Source: Ursus arctos
Lineage: Eukaryota > Chordata > Mammalia > Carnivora > Ursidae
Length of the DNA: 64,000 nt
Direction: 5' to 3'
Assembly (NCBI RefSeq): GCF_023065955.2
Contig: NW_026622797.1
Coordinates: 54,123,689-54,187,688 of the forward strand
Each line of letters opens with the position of its first letter. Position 1 is the stretch's first letter. The notes under the pieces are model-generated. The model saw only the letters and a list, made by a program, of their open reading frames with translations. It did no database searches and was not told where the DNA came from. Of the stretch, positions 33,713 to 45,179 are shown in pieces. Both the position numbers and the translations under genes were made by a program.

Positions 33713-34377
33713 GTGAGCTCAAACCACACCTCTTGGCCCTTCCTTGATTAGTGTAGATCGCTCTCTTGTTCGGCCTGGGAGGTGAATCAGCAGTCCCACT
33801 GGCCAGTGCAACACTACTCAGGCTGGCTCCCCTTTCTCCTCTAGCTCTCATTTATATTCCAGAGCCCTTCTAAGTAAGGACGCTACAAAGAGGTTCTGTC
33901 CATCCAGGAGTAAACAAATCTTAAATGAAATCTTTCAGCACAGATGCAGAGCCCTTTATTATCAGCATGCACTTTAGGCAAATAACAACAGTGCTTTGTT
34001 AAAGATTCACTCCCTGATTTAGATAATGTTCTGCTGGAAAAATGTAGCACTTCCTGATAGTTCAATGTAGTGTGGTTTTATGATTACATTTAGATGGAGC
34101 GCTGAGGAAATGGAGGGGAAGGTGGCTTCTGCATGGTAAAACAGGAGTGCTCTGTGAAGTCCTGTCCTAGGAGGCACTTGTCCAGAGATGCATCTCTAAT
34201 TTCAGGTTGCTTAATTGCAGGACTCTCACTGATCTCATCTTGGGGACCTCTGGTGAGGGGGGAAGGGGTGTCATTACAAAGGCTTCTTTGCTCACTTGTT
34301 TGATTACCTTCCTCTTCAGAATGAATAAAAAATGAGCTAAGGGCTGGGAAGAAATTAGGGTGGGCAAAAATGGGTTA
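33713..34377. other. unique sequence
   Basis: No repeat recognised. It would be intron if the exon candidate is real. Confidence 0.35.
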
Positions 34378-34392
34378 AAAGAAGTAGCATTC

Positions 34393-34679
34393 GAAATAGG
34401 AAGATCGGTAGGAGAAGGAAGGGAAGAATGAAGGGGAGGTAAACAGAAGGGGGAATGAACCATGAGAGACTGTGGACTCTGGGAAACAAACTGAGGGCCT
34501 CAGAGGGGAGGGGGTGGGGGACTGGGATAGGCCAGTGACGGGTATTAAGGAGGGCATGTATTGCATGGTGCACTGGGTGTTATACGCAAATAATGAATCA
34601 TGGAACATTGCATCAAAAACTGGGGATGTACTGTATGGTGACTAATATAACAAAATAAAAATTATAAAAAAATAAAATG
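34393..34679 (+). mobile_element. young carnivore L1 3' end with TSD
   Basis: Contains ACCATGAGAGACTGTGGACT, CTGGGAAACAAACTGAGGGC, GGCCAGTGACGGGTATTAAG, TGCACTGGGTGTTATACGCA and CTGTATGGTGACTAATATAA with a poly(A) tail. TSDs AAAGAAGTAGCATTC lie at 34378-34392 and 34680-34694. Heavily 5'-truncated (287 bp). Confidence 0.97.
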
Positions 34680-34694
34680 AAAGAAGTAGCATTC

Positions 34695-34855
34695 CATCCT
34701 TAATTACTCCACTCATGCCTTTTTTGTTTCAGTCACATATTTAGAGTGCTTACTGATGGCGAAGAAGACCATCAGTGAGAGCAATTAATCATCCCCAAAG
34801 AAAACAGGGTCCCAAACTATTTCTCCTCCCCCATGACTTCAAAACTACAACTTAA
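34695..34855. other. short spacer
   Basis: No feature recognised between two L1 insertions. Confidence 0.35.
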
Positions 34856-35722
34856 AATAATTATTAAAATATAATTGACGTGCAATGTTATATTTGTTTC
34901 AGGTGTACAACATAGTGATTTGACATTTCTATTCATTACTCAATGGTCACCACAAATATAGTCACTGATTGTCACCATACAATGTCATTACAGTATTACT
35001 GACTGTATTTCCTGTGTGGTATTTTTCATCTCTGTGACTTATTTTATAACTGGAAGTTTGTATCTCTTAATGCCCTTGATTTATTTCATCTATCCACTAC
35101 TCCCCACCCTTCAAGTTTGTTCCCTACCAGTGTGTTCTCTACTTATGAGTGTTTCTATTTTTGTTTATTTGTTGGCTTTGTTTTTTTTTTAAGATTCCAC
35201 ATGTAAGTGAAATTATATGGTATTTATCTTTCTCTGTCTGACTGTATTTCTCTTTGCATTTTACTCTATAGGTCCATCCATATTCTTCCAAATGGCAAGA
35301 TCTCATTCTTCTTTGCAGCTGAGTTATATTCCTATATCTATCTTCTTTATCCATTCATCTCTTGATGGATGCTTGGGTGGCTTCCATATCTTGGCTATTG
35401 TGAATGATGCTGTAGTAAACAGGGATGCAGATATTTTTTTGAATTAGTGTTTGCATTTCTTGAACACACAGTGGTAGAATTACTGGATCTTATGGTATTT
35501 CTATTTTTAAATTTTGAGGAAACTTCATATTGTTTTCCAAAATGGTTACACCAATTTGCATTCCCACCAACAGTGCACAAGGGTTCTCTGTTCTCTACAT
35601 CATCACCAGTACTTGTTATTGCTTGTCTTTTGATGCTAGCCATCTGACAGGTGTGAGGTGATATCTCATTGTGTTTTTTATTTGCATTTCCCTGATAGTA
35701 ATGTATTGAGCATCTTTTCCTG
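34856..35722 (-). mobile_element. L1 LINE, 3' part of a twin-primed copy
   Basis: Reverse L1 landmarks: AAAATATAATTGACGTGCAA, TTTCAGGTGTACAACATAGT, GATTCCACATGTAAGTGAAA, 'TTTCCATATCTTGGCTATTG', and GGTGTGAGGTGATATCTCAT up to TTGAGCATCTTTTCC. Orientation switches at about 35722, where forward ORF2 begins. Confidence 0.92.
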
Positions 35723-35801
35723 TAACCAAGACAGTATGGTATTGGCACAAAAATAGACACAGATCAGTGGAAGAGGAGAGAGAGTCTAGAACTAACCCCA
35801 T
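35723..35801 (+). mobile_element. L1 LINE, inverted 5' part (first piece)
   Basis: Forward ORF2 words CAAGACAGTATGGTATTGGC, ACAAAAATAGACACAGATCA and AGAGAGTCTAGAACTAACCC. It abuts the minus-strand part head on, as twin priming produces, and continues at 36128 after an insert. Confidence 0.85.
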
Positions 35802-36127
35802 GGCCCTGACTATTAGATGCAGGCAGGCAACGGTTGGTTATTTCCTCCTCTTGATGAGAGTATTCATAGTGCCCCCAGTTTGGAGGATCCAGGCAAGTTT
35901 GCTGGAAGATTCTTGTGCTGGATGAACGTGTGCTGGATAAACATGTGCTGATTTCTTTTCTGCCTGGTTCCATTTACCTGAAATATAATTATTGGGCCTT
36001 AGAACTTTCCAGGTTTCTTTGATTTCATTTACTTGCCCATGTAATTTTTGAATGCTGACCTCTGTAAGACTGTGTTTTGTATGGATGTAAAGAAAAGTGG
36101 TCAGTCCTCAAGGAGACTTTAAAAAAA
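35802..36127. other. unexplained insert inside the L1
   Basis: About 326 bp separates two pieces of L1 ORF2 that are adjacent in the parent element apart from about 20 bases. It matches no family I know. It ends in GACTTTAAAAAAAATATG, an eight-A run that hints at plus-strand retroposition. The near repeat GTGCTGGATGAACGTGTGCTGGATAAACATGTGCT type occurs at 35910-35950. No TSD is clear. Confidence 0.4.
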
Positions 36128-36628
36128 ATATGAGGAAGGAAGCAAGAATATACAATGTGAAAAAGAAAGTCTCTTCAATAAATGGTGTTGGTAAAACTGG
36201 ACAGCTACATGCAAAAAAATGAAACCAGATCACTTCATTACACGAAAATAAACTCAAGATGGACCTAAATGTGAGACATGGAACCATAAAATGCCTAAAA
36301 GGAAACATAAGCAGTAATCTCTTGGACATCACCCTTATTTATGGATATATCTCCTCAGGCAAGAGACACAAAAGCAAAAACAAACTATCGGGGGCACACC
36401 AAGATAAAAAGCTTTTGCATAGCACAGGAAACCATCGACAAAATGAGAAGGCAGCCTACTGAATGGGAGAATATTTTTGCAAATGATATATCCAATGTGG
36501 GGATGACATCCAAAAAATATAAAGAACTTATATAACTCAATATTAAAACAAAACAAAACAAAGTAATCTGATAAAAAGTCAGACAGATGACCTAAATAGA
36601 TATTTTTTCCAAAGAAGACATATAGATG
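36128..36628 (+). mobile_element. L1 LINE, inverted 5' part (second piece)
   Basis: Forward ORF2 words GCAAGAATATACAATGTG, ATAAATGGTGTTGGTAAAAC, GGACAGCTACATGCAAAAAA, ATGTGAGACATGGAACCATA, AAAAGCTTTTGCATAGCACA and CAAAGAAGACATATAGATG. The last words directly precede, in the parent L1, the start of the minus-strand part at 35722. Confidence 0.9.
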
Positions 36629-36719
36629 CTCTTTCTTTTTCTTTTTTGAAAAATTTTCAAGTTATTTATTTAGCACATTGAACTACAGATTTGGATGTTC
36701 ACTTGTGACTGAACTAACT
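36629..36719. other. short AT-rich spacer
   Basis: T-rich sequence between two L1 insertions with nothing recognised. Confidence 0.3.
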
Positions 36720-37735
36720 TAAAAAAATTTTTTAAAGCCATATTATTGAAGTATGACTGACATATCAAAAGCTGTATATACTTAATTATACAGTTTGATG
36801 AGTTTGGGGATACGCATATATCCATGAAACCATCACCACCCTCAAGTCCATAGACAAATCCATCAGCTCCCAAAGTTTCCTCCTGCCCCATTTAATATGA
36901 TGATGATGATAATGTGTGTGATAAGAACACTTAACATAAGACCTTCCCTCCTGGAAAAATTTAAGAATACAGTACAGTACAGTTTTGTTAGCTATAGGCA
37001 CTATACTGTATAGTAGATCTGTATAACTTATTTATCATGTTTAACTGAAGCTTTGTACCCTTTGGCTCTCACCTCTTCATTTCCTCCTTCCCCCTGTAGC
37101 CTTTGGCAACTATCATTCTACTCTGCTTCTATGACTTTGACTACTTTAGATTCCACATGCAAGTGAAGCCATATGGTGTTTTTCTTTCTGTGTCTGCTAT
37201 AATGTCCTTCAGGTCCATCCATGTTGTCACAGATGGCAGGATTTTCTTCTTTTTTAAGGCTGAATAGTATTCCATTGTATATATGTATATACTGAGTGTT
37301 CTTTATTCATTCATCTCTCAATGGATATTGAGGTTGTTTCCATATCTTGGCTGTTGTGAATAATGATGCAGGGGATGTGGAAATGAAAATACCTCTTGGA
37401 GATCCTGACTGCAGTTCCTTTGAATAAATACCTAGAAGTGTGATTGCTGGATTGATCGTATGATAGTTCTACTTTTTAAGTATTGAGGAAGCTCTATTCT
37501 GTTTTGGTGTAATGGCTGCACCAACTTACATTTGCATCCGTGTGTGCCAAGGTTCCCTTTTCTCCATACCCTCACCAACACTTGTTATTTTTTGTTTGTT
37601 TGCTGGTTGTTTGATAGTGACTATTTTAGTAGGTATGAGGTGATATCTCGTTGTGGTTTGCTTTTCATTTCCCTTATGATGACTGATATTGATAACCTTT
37701 TCATACACCTGTTGGCTATTTATATGTGAAAGTGA
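36720..37735 (-). mobile_element. L1 LINE (3' UTR and ORF2 end)
   Basis: Reverse L1 landmarks: 'TTATTGAAGTATGACTGACA', 'AGCCTTTGGCAACTATCATT', GATTCCACATGCAAGTGAAG, CTGAATAGTATTCCATTGTA, TTTCCATATCTTGGCTGTTG and TATGAGGTGATATCTCGTTG. Independent of the twin-primed copy because the same landmarks are repeated. Confidence 0.9.
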
Positions 37736-37744
37736 AGTAAACCT

Positions 37745-37974
37745 TATCTTTTCTTTCTTTTTTTCTTTCTTTTCTTTTTTTTTCTTTTTCTTTTTCTTTT
37801 CTTTTTTTTTTTGAGAGACGGCTTGGGGAGGGTCAGAGGGAGAGAGAGAATCTTAAGCAGGCTCCATGCCCAGCATGGAGCCCAAAGCAGGGCTCAGTCT
37901 CACAAACCTGAGATCATGAGCTGAGCTGAAATCAGAAGTTGGACGCTTAACTGACTAAGTCACCCAGGCACCCC
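37745..37974 (-). mobile_element. Can-SINE with long T/C-rich tail
   Basis: A T- and CT-rich tract (37745-37812) leads into GAGAGACGGCTTGGGGAGGG, AGGCTCCATGCCCAGCATGG and ends GTCACCCAGGCACCCC. This is a minus-strand Can-SINE. Flanking CCTTATCTTTTC and TCTTAATCATTTC may be a decayed TSD. Confidence 0.93.
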
Positions 37975-39289
37975 AAATCTTAATCATTTCTAATTTCCCT
38001 TATAACTTTGCAGGTGGGAAGATGGTTAAGGGAGAAGATATTGTTTATCTATACTGACACCTAAAGGTTTAACAACTTTGACTAAGAACAAGTGCAAAAG
38101 GCAATAACCTATAGTATCAATTCAGCAATTTAATAAGCAATTTAACAATTATCAGGCAGCCACTGGTCTGCACCAACCACTGGTCTGGAAACAAGAAGTA
38201 TAGGAGTAAATAAAATAGAAGAGATTCCTGTTTCTATGAAGCTTAACATTTTAGTAATGACACATCATTCTGATGAGGCAGGAATTTGAGTTAAGCTCTC
38301 TGCAAAGTTATGCTGTGAGGTGACTCATTTAGCAGATGCAGAAGTAGAGCTCATTGCTTAGACTCCTATTATCCCCAAACTTTGCCATTTTCATTTAATT
38401 ATTATGAAATGAGCAGCTCAGTTGAAGACTTATGCAGTATTGTTGGATAATCTGAAGCTTCTTTAAAGTGTCCAGATGTCTCCTTTGTGAATTTACCAAA
38501 TTTGGGTTCATGCTTAACTTTCTTTTCAAAGATAAAAGTTATTTGAGGAAAACACTCATCTGGCATTATATAGTAAATATTTTTCAAGCCCTGAATATCT
38601 TCATTACTCCTCACCCCCCCTCCCCAACCTTTCAGATTCAGGGCATCAAACAGACTGAGTTTTCTAGTACTAAAAAGGATCTGATTCAGAGTTATTTGAT
38701 AGTCAAAACTCCACCCTATCTCCAGGCTGATTATCTGTATTTTGTGGCAAATCTTAGCTTCTATTTTATTATAGCTAGAAGCTATTTGAGATAAGTGTTG
38801 GTTTAATAGACTCTTTAAACTCGATATTCTTTGTATACATTGAAATAATTTGCTACCCAAATATTTCTTTTGAATTCTTATCTGTCTCTCTCTTCCATCC
38901 TGTACCTCCACCTTTCATCTCAATCTCCCCAGAATTTTGTGGCAGAAATGAGATAGAGTAAAAGCATGTCAGTGTAAGAATGGGGAGAATATACCAGCCT
39001 ATTGTGGTTTATAAGAAATAATTGGGTGTTAAGACAGGGGAAGAAATGTATTTCAGAGAGAATCAACATGAGGAAACCAGAGCATTTCCTTGTATTTTCC
39101 AAATCAAGTTTTTCAAGATGTGGCACCAAGGTGTCTTGGTTATTGTTTGTTTTGACTGATTAAATAGAATATCAAAGTTACATTCAAATGCAAAATATCC
39201 AAATTGTAACATTAATTATTTTAGTATTATCTCTCCTTTACATCATTCATTTTTTGGCCTTCCTTATGTGAAAAATGAATTCACTGAAC
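37975..39289. other. unique sequence
   Basis: No gene or repeat recognised. The long minus-strand frame at 38402-38911 (169 codons) is discussed among rejected items. Confidence 0.35.
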
Positions 39290-39452
39290 AGCACTATAAT
39301 CATATACAGGCAGATGCCCATTAAATTGAATAATGCATCTGTGGAAACTAAGCCAAAAGAGACTAAGTAGCTTGTTCGAGTCACTAGTGAGTGGCAGAGT
39401 TGCGATTTGAACCCAGGTATCCTGGCTTCAGTGCCTGAGGTCTACTATATAC
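39290..39452 (-). mobile_element. MIR SINE
   Basis: Reverse MIR landmarks: GGAAACTAAGCCAAAAGAGA, AAGTAGCTTGTTCGAGTCAC and AGTGAGTGGCAGAGTTGCGA, TTTGAACCCAGGTATCCTGG. Confidence 0.88.
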
Positions 39453-39494
39453 TGTCTCTTAAGTATAGTAAACTTTTAAATATGTATATTCATG

Positions 39495-39655
39495 AGTGTT
39501 TTAGAAACACCTGGAGAGTTTGTAAAAATGCTGATTTCTGGGTCCCATTCCCTGGATTCTGATTCACTTGGGTATCAGGAAGCTATTCTTAACAACAGTT
39601 CTAAGTAATTCTGATAGGTATGGTCCATGGATCATTCCTTGAAAACAGTGATTTG
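39495..39655. mobile_element. MER5-type hAT DNA transposon
   Basis: AAACACCTGGAGAGTTTGTA, AAAATGCTGATTTCTGGGTC, CATTCCCTGGATTCTGATTC, CTAAGTAATTCTGATAGGTA and TTCCTTGAAAACAGTG follow MER5A. Confidence 0.85.
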
Positions 39656-39689
39656 TGATAGTATGAAAAAGTATCTAGAAAAGCTGTTG

Positions 39690-39897
39690 AGGGTAAAGAC
39701 TCAGAAATTGAATAGCCTGGTATGGTATCCTAACTCTTCTAGCTGTGGACATATTGCTTAAACTCAGTTTTCTAACTTATACAAGGGGATAAGGGATTTT
39801 GTGAGGATTTGGTCTCTTAATCCATTTAAAATGCTAAGTATAGTGCTAGCAAATAGTAAACTCTCAATTTATGTTAGCTATTGTTAGTATAGCATGG
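39690..39897 (+). mobile_element. MIR SINE
   Basis: Forward MIR landmarks: 'ACTCAGAAATTGAATAGCCT', 'TCCTAACTCTTCTAGCTGTG', TTGCTTAAACTCAGTTTTCT, AATGCTAAGTATAGTGCTAG and ATAGTAAACTCTCAATTTAT. Confidence 0.85.
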
Positions 39898-41360
39898 GTA
39901 GCTCAAAATTAATTCAGGTGTTGTGTGTGTAGACACCACAAAAATATAACAGAATTGTTTTCTTCCTTGATCCAAAAAGAAAAATGGGTGTTCTGACCTT
40001 TATTTATTTCTAATATTCCTTATTTTCCCCCTAACTTTAAAATAATTTCTTCCAAATTTTCAACCTTAGCTTTTAGATTCCTGGCTTGCTTTCTCCATTT
40101 GAAGGAATAGTAATCTGTTTTTCTGCCTTCTGTATCTCTTGCTGAGTTAACCTGATTGTGTAGCAATGAACTGGGTCAGTTGGGGGGAAAAAGGTGGGGG
40201 TGGGAGTAGATAAAAGGCTCTTATGGAAATCTGAGATTAAATTCTCACCACTAGTGAAAGTGTCATCGGAGTCTTTGTTCTCTGTGTCTTCTTTTGTGCT
40301 AGCGTGGTTACATGACATAAAGGTGAATTGTTTAAATAATGCTATTTTACTCCTCTTGACATAATCACCATTATTTCACTTCTTTCCAACGATGACAGCC
40401 AGGCCCCAGGGAGAATATTCAGAAGGCTTTGTAGTAGAAGGGAACTGAAATGAACCAATATCTCTTGATAAAAGAAATCCTGACTAAGCTTCATGGGGAG
40501 AGTATGGAATTTATCTATCCTTAAATATTCTAATAAAACAACTAGGAAAATCAAATACATATAGCTGGAAATTCAATTTTCCATTAAGATGGAAGAATGA
40601 AGAAATTAAAAACATAACGTGAAAATAGGAAGCATTACCCCATAGCTCCATCACTGAGTCCTTGACATATAAGTATGATCCCCTTGAGTTGAGACAGCAA
40701 TATGTGATGTTGGGTCCAGACCAGAAGGAAGGGAATATTGTCTTATTTCTGGTACTATGTGGAGCTGCTAAGAAGATGTGTGACTTCCCAACCTTCTTTT
40801 AGCAACTTCAGTTCAGACTGCAGGGTTCCAAGATCTCTAGTCTCTATCTTGTTCTTTTGGCTGTGTTCTGGATGGTCAAGATTTCCCTGCCCTTTAATAG
40901 GTCATACTGTCTCTCAAAGCCTAGTGGGTGATGTAGTTATGTTGAATACCTTAAAATTCTTGTGAAGGAAGAAAGTATTGAAAACTCCCTGAGTTATCCT
41001 CATGTCCTATTATCATCATGCCTAGATAATTTTACCTTTCAGCTTTCAAAGGAACAAAAGAAATACATGCTGCAAACTGATTTGCCCTATCTCAACAGTT
41101 TGACTTAATCCCTGTTTCTGTTCATAGTCGTAGATAAATTAAACAGTTCTGAAATGAGTTGAACAAATATATATCATATGCTACTTAAACATGAGAATTA
41201 TGGCAAATAAGAAACAGGAGAACCAAAGAACTAAAGCTAATTATATAAAGTAATTAGTATGAATTTGCATAGTGTTTACATATGTGTTTTCTGTATAATA
41301 TGTACCATATGCTTTCTACTTTACACCAACAAAATTTCCTGAGATGATGAAAATATTCTA
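39898..41360. other. unique sequence
   Basis: No gene or repeat recognised in this stretch. Confidence 0.4.
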
Positions 41361-41528
41361 TATCTGAGCTGTCCAACAGAGTAGCCCACTAGTTGTGTGT
41401 GGCTATTGAATTTTTGAAACGTTGCTAGTGTGGCCGAGAAACTTGATCTGTAATTGTATTAAATTTTGATAAATTTAAATTTAAATAGTCACATGTGGCT
41501 AGTATTAGATAATGCAAGCTTAGAATGG
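41361..41528. mobile_element. nonautonomous DNA transposon (MER type)
   Basis: The plan CTGTCCAACAGAGTAGCC, 'TGTGTGGCTATTGAATTTTTGAAA', GCTAGTGTGGCCGAGAAACT, AATTTAAATTTAAATAGTCA, CATGTGGCTAGTATTAGA is a known palindrome-like mammalian DNA transposon. I do not fix the family name. Confidence 0.7.
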
Positions 41529-41992
41529 TATGAACTGAGTAGGGAGGAAGAGATGATGGTGGGAATAAGACCCACTTTTGGATAGGTGGGTTTACCTGGC
41601 AATCTTCCCTATCCTTGGATTTGTTTATTGAGAAAAGAACAAGGGATTAAAAGTGTAGAAAACAAAAACTATTGTTTTTTTCTCTGTCAGTAATTTTATT
41701 ATATCTGTATTTGGGTGAAATAGATTAAAAATGAAACACACAGGGATATACTAATACATACTCATATTCATGAGTAACAAATACACATTTTGTTAAGCAA
41801 TGGAACATCTTAAAAATATTTCATCATTTTTATTTTAAAGTAGTACGTGAGAAAAGGTAACAGGTACTCCATCTTAAATTTTTTGAATGTTTTCTTATTC
41901 AGAAGAAATAAATAAGTGGAGTTATATCATCAAATGGGAGATTGTCTTTGAGTTAGAATTCAGGTAGGGCTGATCTGGTATTTCCAGGAAGG
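41529..41992. other. unique sequence
   Basis: No gene or repeat recognised. Confidence 0.35.
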
Positions 41993-42261
41993 TATCTATG
42001 GTAGGCAAAACAGTGGTCCTCCAAAGATGTCCAAGTCCTAATCCCCAGAAACTGTGAATGTTTTTGGTTGTATAGCAAGGGGAAATTATGGGTGTCAGTG
42101 GAATTCAAGTTGCTAATTAGCTGACCTTAAAACAAGGAGATTATCCTGGATTATCTGGGTGGGACCCATGTAATCACAAGAATCCTTGAAAGTAGAATAG
42201 AGAGCAGAAGAAGGTCACAATCAGATGAGACTACAGAATAGTCAGAGAGATACAATGTAGC
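41993..42261 (+). mobile_element. MaLR-like LTR, left half (outer layer of nest)
   Basis: CAAAGATGTCCAAGTCCTAA, TCCCCAGAAACTGTGAATG, GAGATTATCCTGGATTATCT and GGGTGGGACCCATGTAATCA follow the 5' half of a well-known mammalian LTR. Its 3' half is at 50941-51177, nearly 9 kb away, because of the insertions between them. Confidence 0.75.
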
Positions 42262-43648
42262 TTTAAAAAAAAGGTGAAAGACATAATGACATAAAATTTA
42301 CCATCTTAACCATTTTTAAGTGTACAGTATAGCAGTGTTAATTATATATAATGTTGTGTAACAGATCTCTAGAATTTTTCATCTTGCAAAACTAAAACTT
42401 TATACCCATTGAACATCCTCCCTTTCCCCCTTTCCTTGGCTACTACCATTCTATTTTCTATTTCTGAGTTTTGCTACTTTAGATACCGCATATAAATGGA
42501 ATCATGCAGTGTTTATTTTTTTGTGACTAGTTTATTTCATTTAGCATAGTGTCCTCAAGTTTCAATCATATTGCAGCATATGACAGGATTTCTTTATTTT
42601 CAAAGGCTAAATAATATTCCATTGCATGTATATACCACATTTTCTTTATTCATTCATCCACAGATGGACATTTAGATTGCTTACATCTCTTGACTATTGT
42701 GAATAATGCTGCAGGGGACATGGGAGTACTAATATCTCTTTGAGATACTGTTTTCAATTCTTTTCTTCCCCAAAGTGGGATTGTTCGATCATATGGTAAT
42801 TGTATTTTTAATTGTTTGAGGAACTTCCACACTGTTTTCTATAGCTGTGGCACCATTTTACATTCCTAGCAACAGTTCATGAGGGTTCCAATTTCTCCAC
42901 ATCCTTGTCAACATTTGTTATTTATTCATTTTTTTTATAGTGACAATCCTAATGGATGTGAGGGGGTATCTTATTATGATTTTAATTTGCATTTCCCAAA
43001 TGATTAATGATCTTTTCATCTGCTTGTCGGCCATCTGTATATCGTCTTTGAAGAATTGTCTATTTAAGTCCTTTGTACCTTTTTTAATTGGATGATTTGG
43101 GTTTTTTTTTTGTTGTTGAACTGTAATTGTTCTTTATATATCCTAAATATTAACTTATTTTCAGATGTATGATTTACAAATCTTTTCTCCCATTAAATAG
43201 TTGCCTTTCACTCTGTTGATTATTTCTTTTGCTGCACATAAGTTTTTTAAGTTTTATAAAGTCCCATTTGTCAATTTTTGCTTTTGTTACCTGTGCTTTT
43301 GAGGTCACATCCAAGAAAATATTGCCAATCCTGTGTCACAAAGCTCTTTTCCTATGTTTTCTTCTAGGGATTTTATAGTTTCAGGTCTTACATTTATGCA
43401 TTTAATCCATCTTGAGTTAATTTTTGCATATGGTGCAAGGTAAAGGTGCAACTTCATTCTTTTGTAAGTGGATATCTAGTTTTCCTGACAGTTATTAAAG
43501 AGCCTATCCTTTCCCAATTGTGTAGACTTGGCACTCTTGTTGAAGATCACTTGACTGTATGCACAAGGCTTTATTTTTGGGTTCTTTATTCTGTTCATTT
43601 GGTCCATATGTCTATCTTTCTATCAGCACCATACTGTTTTCATTACTT
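42262..43648 (-). mobile_element. L1 LINE, 3' part (second layer of nest)
   Basis: Reverse L1 landmarks: AAAATTTACCATCTTAACCA, TTTTTAAGTGTACAGTATAG, TAATATTCCATTGCATGTAT, 'TTTACATTCCTAGCAACAG', TCTTTTCTCCCATTAAATAG, TGTCAATTTTTGCTTTTGTT and ATCAGCACCATACTGTTTTC. It stops at ATTACTTTAG (43648) and resumes at 49943 with TAGCTTTGTAATATACTTGA. Confidence 0.93.
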
Positions 43649-43810
43649 TAGATGTTATAGACTGAATATTTGTATCTTCCCCAAATCACATATTGAAGCC
43701 TTAACCTTCAGTGTAACTGCGTTTGTAGATAGGGCTTGTGAGGAGGTGATAAATGTCTGTGAGGAGGTGATAAAGATAAGAGTGGGGCCCTAATCTGATA
43801 GGGCTGGTAT
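43649..43810 (+). mobile_element. MLT1 LTR, left part (third layer of nest)
   Basis: TGTTATAGACTGAATATTTG, ATATTGAAGCCTTAACCTTC and GAGTGGGGCCCTAATCTGAT follow the 5' part of MLT1. It breaks off after GGGCTGGTAT and resumes at 49699 with TAGTACTCTTATAAGGAGAA, exactly the next MLT1 sequence. Confidence 0.88.
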
Positions 43811-45110
43811 TGGAGAAGGTCATGGCTGGCCACTGATGCCCAGCTGGAGGCTGAAGCTCAAGTTACAAAGTTGGAAGAAGAGCTGAGGTTAGAGAAGGAT
43901 CTGTGATTGTCCACTACTCTGCCAGATTCTGGGTTGTCAGATAAGGTTGAAGAGTAGGACAATAAGTTGAAGACTTTAGCATACTATTTTGCCAAGCTAG
44001 AAGGCACAAACTGGCATGGATTAAGGTCTGAGTGCTGTGATAATGCCTGATTGGGACACTAAAAGGTGGAATCTATGGGAAAACGAGAATGAAGAGGAGG
44101 ATACTATGGTAATCAGTGAGGAAACAGAAGAAAGACCCTATGCTGTCTGACCCCTAATACAAAGGAAAGCAAAAGCATAGCGACAACAATCCCAGCCAGC
44201 AGGGCAGCCCCCAATTCAGGAAACATTCATGATGAGAGAATACACTCCTACTGAACTTACTGATACAGCTGCCAAGTTCCAGTAAAAGACTAGGGAAAGT
44301 ACCCAAACATTGTTAGTGTTGCTGTGGGATGTGGGATTTGGGATGGGGATGGGTGGTGGGGAGGAAACCAGTGGCATTTCTCTTATAGGGCAGGAGGCAG
44401 AGAAAATGAGCAGCATCACCACACACCCTGCCCTTTGGCAGTGCCTGCGTGGTATTCAGGGTGGGAGGGGGTAGGGATGGTTTAAGGTACTCACCTCTTT
44501 ATAGATTGAATTATTACAGCCTGGAGGGAGGTTTGGCTCAATTATCAGAATATCCCTGGACAAATGGGATCCTGGAAATCTAGGAAAGAACTACAACACA
44601 TTCTTAAGGAGTTGGAAATGAAGTAGATCACTTACGCCCTTGTCTTTGAAGGCCGTGAAGGGACCATATTCACTGCAGGAATGAAAACCAAGATACTCCA
44701 GTCCACTCCTATCACCTATTATGGGACTCTGATATCCATGGTGAGCCCAGTTGTGCAAAAAGATATAGTAATGTTAGGCAATTCATTGCAGATCTGGGGA
44801 AAACAGAATCCTAGGAATGAGTACAAGCAGTGGGAAAGAACTAAGACAGAGAGGGACCTCAAAAAGCCAAAAAGCTACTACAATCAGCTGTAAAGGATCT
44901 GATAAAAGTAACCTGGAAGCAAATGTGATTTGACCTCATCGCTGCCAGGTTCCCACCTGAAAAGATAGACCAGCAACCCAGCGCTATGTTGGTTGGTATA
45001 TGGAAAGCCTTAAAACTTGAACAAAGGTTCAGAGCTGCCCCACCTGCCTCTACCATCCTTGATGTCCCTTCTGCTCCAGCAGAGGCCTCGGGGATACAGT
45101 CCTATTCAGG
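43811..45110 (+). pseudogene. gag-like remnant
   Basis: The left part encodes a broken, charged, coiled-coil-like stretch (LEEELRLEKDL near 43880) ending in a TGA, followed by sequence with many stops in all frames. Position before the protease, and the coiled-coil character, suggest gag. No clear major homology region or zinc knuckle is seen. Start is missing because no 5' LTR or leader is visible. Confidence 0.5.
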
Positions 45111-45179
45111 GTACCCACTCATGCCCTGGGTGTAGGAAGCAGGTCAAGATTGCTCCCAGGTGAGGACCATTGGAAGTGA

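Noticed and set aside
38402..38911. 169-codon minus-strand open frame
   Set aside because: AT-rich composition with many Lys, Ile and Ser, no recognisable domain, and no promoter, splice or poly(A) context. A chance frame is more likely, though a decayed retroposed ORF is not excluded.
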